From assembly GCA_036401195.1 (NCBI GenBank), contig DASWVQ010000125.1, positions 1 to 64,000 of the forward strand: a stretch of 64,000 nt of DNA. The letters run 5' to 3'. Under the pieces are notes generated by a model. The model was not told the DNA's origin, searched no databases, and worked only from the letters and a program-made list of their open reading frames with translations. The DNA is from JACDHQ01 sp036401195 (GTDB lineage Bacteria; Gemmatimonadota; Gemmatimonadetes; Gemmatimonadales; Gemmatimonadaceae). This document shows positions 57,213 through 64,000 of this stretch, piece after piece (position 1 is the stretch's first letter; each line of letters begins with the position of its first letter). The translations under genes and the position numbers were made by a program.

Positions 57213-59093
57213 TCACTCCTCGGTCTCCTCCTCCGGCGCCCCGGCGTTCCGCTGCTCACTGCGCTCCTGAGTCGTCTCACCGGTCGTGTCGGCGGCGCGA
57301 GCGCGGCGGGGTGCGGCCGGATCCCGGCGGTCCTCGCCGGAACGCCGCTCAGTCTCCCGCCGCTCGGGCCGCAGCCGCCGCTCCGTCGAAACGCCGTTCG
57401 CAGCATGCGCGCGCCGCAACGTGAGCGTGAAGACTGATCCTTCGCCCTCCGTGCTTTCGACCCGAAGGTCGCCGCCCATCCCCCGCGCGAACTCGCGGCT
57501 GATCGCCAGGCCCAGGCCCGCGCCGCTCTCCCGGCGATTGAGCGCGCCATGTACCTGGACAAAGGCCTGGAAGATGGTCTCCTGATGCTCTGGGGGGACG
57601 CCGATCCCGGTGTCCTGGACACGCACGTGGATGACGTCGCCGGCACCGCCTTCAGGGGCGAGGCCGATGCGGACGTGCCCCCCAGCGGGCGTAAACTTGA
57701 CGGCATTGCCCAGCAGATTGACGAGGATCTGCCTCAGCCTGTGCCGGTCGGCCCACACGACGCACGGTTCCGTTGGCGGATGCACCTCATAGGTGATCCC
57801 CTTCGCCACGAACTGCGGCTCGAAGATGGGGCCGAGGTCTTCGAGCACCTCGGTGAGGTCCACCTCACGAAGATCGTAGTCGATACGCCCGCTCTCGACG
57901 CGCGCCATGTCGAGGACGTCGTCGATGAGGCGCAGCAGGTGCTGCTGGGCACGCTGCACCCGCTCGAGCGCCGTTCGCTGCGGTTCCGTGACCGGTCCGT
58001 GGATCCCCATGGCGATCAGCTGCACATGCCCCTGGATCGCGTTGAGGGGGGTGCGCAACTCGTGTGACATGCGAGCGAGGAACTCGCTCTTGGCCGCATT
58101 CGCGCGCTCCGCCTCGGCGCGTGCCGCTCGTTCGGCCGCGAGCAGCCGCTCGCGCTCCGCCTCGGCGTGCTTCCGCTGGGTCACGTCCTCCGCGACCACG
58201 TTGACGCCGATCACCTGACCGTCCTCGTTGCGGAGTGGGTGCCACTCCTCGACCCAGTGATGGAGCACGCCGGGGTCGGCTCCGGTCTCGCCCGAGATTT
58301 CGATGCCGATCGCTGGTTCGCCCGATTCGATGACGTGGCGGAGCACAGGCTCCGCCTGGTCGGCGAGCGCCGGAACGATCTCCCGGACGGTCCGGCCCAC
58401 ATGGGCACCGGCGGGAAGCCCGTTCATCTCCGCGAGACGATCGTTGATCCGGATGAAGCGGAGGTCGCGGTCGAGCACCCCTAGCCCCACCGGCGCGCTC
58501 CGGTACGTTGCCTCGAGCTCGTCCAGGTGGCGGCGCGCATCCGCGGCGACGACGCGCAGCTCCGCGTTCGCCTCCTCGAGTTGAGCCGCGAGCCGGTGCG
58601 CCTCTTCCCGCTCGCGCTCGAGCTCCAGGGCCTGCGCCGAGAGCACGGCGTTCTGCTCCTCCAGCGCCGCGGCGCGAGCGGCCGCGATCTCGCGCTCGCG
58701 CGAGAGCTTCGCGTTGACAATGGTGGCATGCGCCCTGGGCACGAGGAACGGCATCCAGATGGCCGTCGCGACCGAAGCGACGGCCGTCACGACCTTCACG
58801 CCTGCCGACGCCCAGTAGACCGGGCGCCAGAGGGTCCAGATCTCCATGAAGTGCGTCAGTCCGCACGTCACGATGAACAGCCCGAACGCCACGAAGGCAA
58901 GGCTGAAGGGGATGTCGCGCCGCGCCCGGCGGACCAGGTATGCGAGCGAAAAGCTGATCGTGACGTAGGAGACCCCGATCAGCAGGTCGGAGAGGAGGTG
59001 CGTCCAGAGCAGCGGCGGGTTCCAGAGGTAGCAGAACCCGTGGGGGAGGAACCCGTCTGCCGCGACGGGAGCGTGGGTGGTGTGGGGCTGCAT
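57213..59093 (-). CDS. Sensor histidine kinase with ethylene-receptor-like membrane domain
   Basis: The 626-residue protein starts with three membrane helices that match the ethylene-binding domain of plant ETR1 and cyanobacterial relatives. SDLLIGVSYV has D36 and Y43, and FIVTCGLTHFMEIWTLW has I74, C77 and H81, the same spacing as ETR1 D25/Y32/I62/C65/H69. Cys77 and His81 would bind copper. A coiled coil (about 125-195), a PAS domain (about 195-320), the H-box FLARMSHELRTPLNAIQGHVQL and an ATPase domain (VQDTGIGVP, GAGLGLAISREFARGMGGDL) follow. The end is Arg/Glu-rich. ATG at 59093 is chosen because the membrane domain follows at once. Confidence 0.9.
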   Translation of the reverse strand: MQPHTTHAPVAADGFLPHGFCYLWNPPLLWTHLLSDLLIGVSYVTISFSLAYLVRRARRDIPFSLAFVAFGLFIVTCGLTHFMEIWTLWRPVYWASAGVKVVTAVASVATAIWMPFLVPRAHATIVNAKLSREREIAAARAAALEEQNAVLSAQALELEREREEAHRLAAQLEEANAELRVVAADARRHLDELEATYRSAPVGLGVLDRDLRFIRINDRLAEMNGLPAGAHVGRTVREIVPALADQAEPVLRHVIESGEPAIGIEISGETGADPGVLHHWVEEWHPLRNEDGQVIGVNVVAEDVTQRKHAEAERERLLAAERAARAEAERANAAKSEFLARMSHELRTPLNAIQGHVQLIAMGIHGPVTEPQRTALERVQRAQQHLLRLIDDVLDMARVESGRIDYDLREVDLTEVLEDLGPIFEPQFVAKGITYEVHPPTEPCVVWADRHRLRQILVNLLGNAVKFTPAGGHVRIGLAPEGGAGDVIHVRVQDTGIGVPPEHQETIFQAFVQVHGALNRRESGAGLGLAISREFARGMGGDLRVESTEGEGSVFTLTLRRAHAANGVSTERRLRPERRETERRSGEDRRDPAAPRRARAADTTGETTQERSEQRNAGAPEEETEE

Positions 59094-59287
59094 GAGATCC
59101 CGTCGAGGGGGCGGTCCCTGGCGCTCAGCCGTTGCCGGGGGGCGCCGTGAGCCTCCCAAACTGGCACTAGCAAATGCTACTGACAACTATGGTCCTGCCC
59201 CCTACATTTCCGAGGTCGCGTCCGCTGCCGTTTCTCCGGCCGGCGCCGGTTCGTCCGAAAGGGGTGAGCGTACACCGTGCGGTCGCG

Positions 59288-59479
59288 ATGACGCGCCGCA
59301 GGACGGCATTCGGGGGTCTGGCCGTGTATCTGGATCATGAGATCGGTTGGAGGGCGGCGGAGTGGGGCGGTGGCGTCGTCATCGGCGAGCGGGTCGGCCG
59401 GGCAGTGACTCGCCGGTTGCGCGGCCGCACACGGCGCGCGATGGTGCACTTGGCACGGCGGAGTGGAGGGACCACGTGA
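59288..59479 (+). CDS. Possible small basic protein coupled to the hybrid kinase
   Basis: A 63-residue frame (ATG at 59288) with VYLDHEIGWRAAEWGGGVVIGERVG and a strongly basic end. Its stop overlaps the GTG of the kinase (ACGTGA), which suggests coupling. No family is recognised, and the ribosome-binding site is weak. Confidence 0.35.
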   Translation: MTRRRTAFGGLAVYLDHEIGWRAAEWGGGVVIGERVGRAVTRRLRGRTRRAMVHLARRSGGTT

Positions 59480-62090
59480 GCCAGGTACCGGTCCCCGGCG
59501 GCTCGGTGGTGGTGCCGCCCGCGCTCGATCTGCTTCCCGACGGTGTCGTGCTGCTGGACCGGGAGGGGCGATGCCGGTATCTCAATGCGCACGCCCGCCG
59601 GGTTGCGGACCACGCCGGAGGCGCCGTTCTGGGGCAGCGATGTTGGGATGTCTTCCCTCAGGTTCGTGACGGCTCCGTCCGTGCCCTGATCGAGCGCGTG
59701 CTTGAGAACCGGGTACCCGCGAGTCTGGCCGCGGCCCAGCTGACTTCGCCCGGTGCCGGCGGGCAATGGGTCGAAGTCACCGTGGTTCCGGAGCCCGCCA
59801 CGGGGGGCGCCCTTGTACAGTGGCACGACGTGACCGCCCGCGTTCGTGGCGAACGGTGGGCCCGCACGCAGGCGGACCTTCTCCGCCGGGTTGCGGAGGG
59901 CGAGCCGTTCCTGGCGATTCTCGAGCGGCTCTGCCAGGCCATCGAGCGCAAGCTCCCCGGTTCCCTCGCGTCGGTCCTTCTGCTGGATGAGGAACGACGA
60001 ACGCTGCACCCCGCGGCTGCGCCGTCGCTGCCGCCCGGCTTCGTCGCGCACACGGCTGCGCTGCCCGTGGGGCCTGACATGGGGTCGTGCGGAACCGCGG
60101 CACATCGCGGCGAGCCGGTCGTCGTCGCAGACATCGCGAGTGACCCCCGCTGGGACCGCGGCCGGGCGGCGGCACTGGTGGCCGGTCTCCGGGCTTGCTG
60201 GAGTGTACCGATCTGCGGCGCGGCGAGCGCCGCCGAGGCATGGACCGCACTCGACGAGGCGAGTGGCGCCACGGCCGCTGCCGCTGCGCGCGTGCTCGGC
60301 ACGTTCGCTGTCTACTACCGGGAGCCGCGGGAGCCCACGGCGGTCGATCTGATGTTCGTCGAGGAGGCCGCGCATCTGGCGAGCGTCGCCATCACCCGCG
60401 AGCGTCGCGAACGGGCGCTCCAGCGGGTCGAGGCGCGGCTCGCCTTCGCGCTCGATGCGGCTCGGCTGGGCACATGGCACTGGGACGCAGCGACCAACCG
60501 GACGCAGTGGTCCGAAGCGATGGGGCCGCTCTTCGGGCGTCCTCGCGGTACGCCCGCCCCGGCGACCGAGCGCCTCCTCGATCCGGTGCTGCCTGACGAC
60601 CGTCCGCGGTTCGAGGATGCCGTACGGGCAGCCCTCGGCGGCGAAAGCGAGATCGAGATCGAGTTCCGGGTCGTCTGGCCCGACGGCACCGTCCACTGGT
60701 TGCTGGATCGTGGGCGCGTGACGCGCGACGCCGCGGGGCGGCCGCGCCACATGGATGGCGTGGTCGCCGACATCACCGAGCGGAGGGCCGCGGAACAGGC
60801 ACTCGTCGAACGAGAGAAGCAGCTCCAGCACGCGCGGCGACTCGAGGCCATCGGCCGGCTGGCGGGGGGGGGCGCACACGACTTCAACAACCTGCTGACG
60901 GTCATCCAGCACAGCGCCACCTTTGCCCTCGAGGCACTCCCGAGCGGTCATCCGGCCTCTGCCGAGATCCGGGAGATCGCGCGCGCGACCACCCACGCCG
61001 CGGCGTTGACGCGGCAGCTCCTCGCCTTCGGCCGACGCCAGCTACTCCGGCCCGAGGTGGTCGACCTGCGGCGGGTGGTCGGGGAGGCGGTGCCCCTCGT
61101 TCGACGGCTGGTGGGTGGGCACGTCGACGTGCGGCTCACGGTCGACGAGGCCGGGCCGGCGCTCGTCCATGCGGACCCGTCGCAGCTGACCGAGGTGCTG
61201 CTCAACCTCGCCGCGAACGCCCGGGATGCGATGGGGCCGTCCGGTGGATCGGTCACCATCTCGCTCGGCCGCAGTCGGCTTGACCGCGACAGCGTGAAGG
61301 CGCTGTGCGCTCCATGGAGGAGCCGCTTCCCGAAGGGCGGTACGTCGCGCTGGCGGTCCGTGACACGGGCAGCGGGATGGACGAGGAAACCCGCGCGCAG
61401 ATCTTCGAGCCATTCTTCACGACCAAGGCGTTCGGGCAGGGCGCGGGCCTCGGCCTCGCGACGGTGCATGGGATCGTCCGGCAGATGGGCGGCGCGATCA
61501 CCGTCGACAGTTCGCCGGGGGCGGGGTCGACCTTCACGATGTACCTGCCCGAACGTGTCACCATTCCGAGCGACAGTTCGCCGGGACTCGCACGTCTCCC
61601 GCGCTCCGACTCGCCGCTGACGGTCGGCTCGGCGCACCCTGCGACCTCGGAAGAAGGGGCCCCGACGGTGGCTCGGGTCGAGCGTCCGCGCGCGCTTCTC
61701 GCCGAGGATGAAGAGGCGGTGCGTCGCGTCATGGCCCGCATGCTCGAGCGACTCGGGTACGATGTGATCGAGGCGGCAGACGGCGCGGCGGCGCTCGCGC
61801 AGCTCGTGGAGACCGCCCGACCGTGGGCGCTCCTCGTGAGCGACGTGCTGATGCCGCACCTCGATGGACTGGCGCTGGCGAACCGCGCCCGCCGCCGGTT
61901 CCCGGCGCTCCCCATCGTGCTGCTGAGCGGCTACGGGGCAGAGGCGCTGACGGGCTCCGACGACCTCCCGCGAGGCGTGCGGCTGCTGCGCAAGCCCGTC
62001 TCCGTGGAGGAGTTCCGCGCGGCGGTGGAGCACGCCGTCTCGGCGGTTGGCGGGCCAGCTCCGAACGGGGAAGTCCCAACGGACAGTTAG
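59476..62090 (+). CDS. Hybrid sensor histidine kinase (PAS-GAF-PAS-HisKA-HATPase-receiver), interrupted by a frameshift
   Basis: In frame 59476 to about 61300 are a PAS domain, a GAF domain (about 135-305, with GPDMGSCGTAAHRGEPVVVADI), a second PAS, the H-box AHDFNNLLTVI and the N-box LLNLAANARDAM. The reading then shifts by one base near 61285-61305. The second frame continues with VRDTGSGMDEE, EPFFTTKAFGQGAGLGLATV and a receiver domain (LLAEDEEAVRR, SDVLMPHLDG, KPVS) to 62090. Either the gene is inactivated or the sequence has an indel. GTG at 59476 follows GGAGGG. The domain set resembles NtrB/Fix-type hybrid kinases; no output regulator is adjacent. Confidence 0.8.
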
Positions 62091-62312
62091 CGGTCAGCGT
62101 GCGGCATTGGGAGGAGGGGCAGGGAGGTCGGGGTGAGAGCCTGCGGGGCAGTCTATTCGTCGGTGACTCGACGCCTTCCCTGCGGCGAGTTCCCGCGCCG
62201 GTCGGTGCGGAGCCGCGAAGACGGCTATGTTACTCCTCTCGGCGCGTCTCGAGGGCCTCGGCGGCGCGTCGTGAGCTGCCACGGCCGAGGCTCCGCGATC
62301 ACTCCGCGCACC

Positions 62313-63461
62313 GTGCCCGATTCACACGCTTCTCGCTCGTACCGCCGCTACATGCCGATCCTGCGGGCCATGCCCGCGGTGCTCGAGGCGGTCGGGGACC
62401 TTCCCGGCCCCGTCCAGGCGGCGATGATCCCTCTCTTCGAGCTGCAACCGCCGGATCTTGACCCGGTGACCCAGCAGCCACGACAGACGGTGGACCGGGT
62501 GCTCGCCATGCGGGAGCCGCAGATCGCGCGCGCGTGGCGCGACGCCACCCCGCCGCGCCTGGATCTCGGGCTCCTGGATTCGCCGGGACGGACCGCTGGG
62601 CCGACGCACGAGTTGACGACGGTGCTGGACGCCGCGCGCCAACGGGGGCGGTCCCTCGTCCCGGTGACCGCGCCGGGGCGCTCACCGGCGTACGAGGCCG
62701 CGGTCCGGCAGGCGATCCAGCAGGACGGCTTGGGTGTCTGCTTTCGCGTGCCCATCGGAGTCTTCGCCGATCCCGCGCGAGCGGCCCAGCTCCTCGTGGC
62801 GGAGTGTCAGCGCTACGGCCTGCGCGCGGCCGATGCCGACTTGGTCGTCGATGCCCGCAGCATCCGACGCAACCTGTTGAGCAGCACCCAGGCGCAGCGG
62901 TGGGTGGCGGCGCTCGCTGCCGTCCCGACGCCCAATGACTGGCGCACGCTGGTCATCGCCGGGACCGCGAAGCCCGCCGGCATCTCGGCCGTCCGGGAGC
63001 TGCAGCTCACCGGGAACGCCCGCATCGCGACGGCGCGGCTCGCCCGCACCGAGTGGGCGGCGTGGCTCGGCGTCCGTGCCGCGTACGCGCGGGCGGCCGC
63101 GGCGCCGCGGATGCCGTGGTTCGGGGACTATGCGCTCGGCCACCCCGACTACCGCCCCTTCGACGCACGCGTCATCCGCTCCGTGGCGCAGATCTGGTAC
63201 GCCGTCGGAGGCACCTGGCTCGTCTACCGCGGACAGCAGGTCAACGACGTCGGGGTCGGACAGTTCCGGCGCATGGCGGCCGACCTCCTCGCGTTGTCGG
63301 AGTTCCGCGGCGCGACGTTCAGCGAGGGCGACCTCTACATCAGCGACGTCGCGACGCGCGTGCGAGCCCCCGGTCAGGCCGGCGAGTGGCGCCGGGCCGG
63401 GACGTCGCACCACCTCACGGAGACGGTGGACCAGCTCGCCACGTTGCCCCCCGGCCCTTGA
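62313..63461 (+). CDS. Beta family protein (sce7725-like)
   Basis: About 382 residues. The start RYMPILRAMPAVLEAVGDLP with IPLFELQP, and the C-terminal WLVYRGQQVNDVGVGQFRRMAADLL, fit the beta-protein/sce7725 family, whose genes usually neighbour sce7726 genes. The biochemical function is not established to my knowledge; the recurring pair and mobile contexts suggest defence or conflict. GTG at 62313 is inferred; ATG at 62352 is a shorter alternative. The 3' end overlaps the convergent sce7726-like gene by 47 bases. Confidence 0.75.
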   Translation: MPDSHASRSYRRYMPILRAMPAVLEAVGDLPGPVQAAMIPLFELQPPDLDPVTQQPRQTVDRVLAMREPQIARAWRDATPPRLDLGLLDSPGRTAGPTHELTTVLDAARQRGRSLVPVTAPGRSPAYEAAVRQAIQQDGLGVCFRVPIGVFADPARAAQLLVAECQRYGLRAADADLVVDARSIRRNLLSSTQAQRWVAALAAVPTPNDWRTLVIAGTAKPAGISAVRELQLTGNARIATARLARTEWAAWLGVRAAYARAAAAPRMPWFGDYALGHPDYRPFDARVIRSVAQIWYAVGGTWLVYRGQQVNDVGVGQFRRMAADLLALSEFRGATFSEGDLYISDVATRVRAPGQAGEWRRAGTSHHLTETVDQLATLPPGP

Positions 63462-64000
63462 GGGTGGAGCGCACGAGGGCCCGGAGCTCGTCGAGAGGAA
63501 CAGTCTCGGCGAGACGTCGCCAGAGCTGACGCCGTGGGGCGCGCGCGAACCCGCGCGCGAACCCGCGGGCACGCAGTGCCGCGAGGGCCTCCTCGCGCCA
63601 GAGGAACTGGGCGAGCGCGTACTCCTCGGGCGCTGGGTTCGGAGTCGTCGGCCGAACCTCCTCGAGTTCGACGACGTCGGAGGGTGTGCCGGACGTGATC
63701 CGCGGCGCGGCGACCATGATCCCCCACCACGCCGGGACGCGGCGCCGTGCCCGCTTGAGGTGCGTCTGTCCGACGACGATGGTGACGGAGTCGAGAACGC
63801 GCCCGTAAACCCGGCGCTGGCGGGGCAGACGGTCGAACGTGTCGCAGTCGCTCTTGATCTCGTATCCCGCGAGCGCGCCGTTCACCACGGCCACGTCCAC
63901 GCGGGCATTGCCCTCGCAGAGCCCCAGCTCCTCGAGGACGAGCGTGTCGGCGTCGCCCGCATGCACCTGGTGGAGGTGTGCGAGCAGGGCACGGCGGATC
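63415..64000 (-). CDS. sce7726-like protein with PD-(D/E)XK-type motif (cut by window end)
   Basis: About 195 residues are visible; the frame stays open through 64000 (IRRALLAHLHQVHAG precedes the internal ATG at 63966), so the start lies outside. ARVDVAVVNGALAGYEIKSD has the D...ExK order of PD-(D/E)XK nucleases (D24, E36, K38 counted from 63966), and DRLPRQRRVYGRVLDSVTIVVG continues the typical core. The family is uncharacterised as far as I know. Orientation is convergent with its sce7725-like partner. Confidence 0.78.
   Translation of the reverse strand, partial: IRRALLAHLHQVHAGDADTLVLEELGLCEGNARVDVAVVNGALAGYEIKSDCDTFDRLPRQRRVYGRVLDSVTIVVGQTHLKRARRRVPAWWGIMVAAPRITSGTPSDVVELEEVRPTTPNPAPEEYALAQFLWREEALAALRARGFARGFARAPRRQLWRRLAETVPLDELRALVRSTLKGRGATWRAGPPSP

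Noticed and set aside
59163..59180. A possible sigma-54 promoter (TGGCAC ... TGCT)
   Set aside because: Spacing between GG and GC is 11 instead of the strict 10 and the TTGC element is absent.

Overview
The window is about 64 kb of uniformly GC-rich, densely coded bacterial DNA. GTG and TTG starts, TGATG, ATGA and GTGA start/stop overlaps, and the mix of sensor kinases, RND metal pumps and DUF2384 antitoxins suggest an environmental Gram-negative. Gemmatimonadota is my best guess. That is an inference from gene style and was not tested with a marker tree. Outer-membrane channel proteins and lipoproteins support a diderm envelope.

Layout. (1) 1-4.85 kb is core chromosome: the end of thiL, plsC, eno, a FtsB/DivIC-like gene, initiator tRNA-Met, pepE, a HAD phosphatase and elongator tRNA-Met. 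(2) 4.8-30.15 kb looks like an island or a stack of islands. It is bounded by the elongator tRNA-Met gene and a slightly diverged 37-nt copy of that tRNA's 3' half at 30118-30154. It starts with a complete type II CBASS operon (capV, CD-NTase, cap2, cap3). Next come an orphan DUF2384 antitoxin and a mobility module: a tyrosine recombinase, a small HTH protein, a KfrA-like coiled-coil protein and a very large protein that I read as a divergent tyrosine recombinase. An EamA-type permease, two PAP2 phosphatases and a scrambled ISL3-family remnant follow. A fluoride riboswitch then leads into a CLC-F/DUF190 fusion, CrcB, a separate DUF190 protein and a dynamin-like GTPase. The island ends with a broken phospholipase D gene, an AI-2E family permease, an MscS channel and a CorC/HlyC stub. 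(3) 30.2-50.2 kb is a metal-efflux region. It has a forward OMF-adaptor-RND set preceded by a His-rich protein, an MFS exporter and a DUF347-repeat membrane protein. A second set on the reverse strand runs ZIP, His-rich protein, czcC, czcB, czcA, P-II-like protein, P1B-ATPase. (4) 50.4-62.1 kb is signalling: a JAB-domain protease, four sensor kinases (one with an ethylene-receptor-like copper-binding membrane domain, one frameshifted), a receiver-like protein and a second orphan DUF2384 antitoxin. (5) 62.3-64 kb holds a convergent sce7725-like (beta family) / sce7726-like pair, the second cut by the window edge.

How the parts fit. The CBASS operon should sense phage, make a cyclic nucleotide and fire a membrane-degrading phospholipase, with Cap2/Cap3 priming the synthase. 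The fluoride operon is a riboswitch-controlled export unit. The two RND operons, the P1B-ATPase and the ZIP protein form one metal-resistance neighbourhood, next to a kinase whose N-terminal domain resembles a copper-dependent ethylene receptor. No CRISPR array or rRNA gene was seen.
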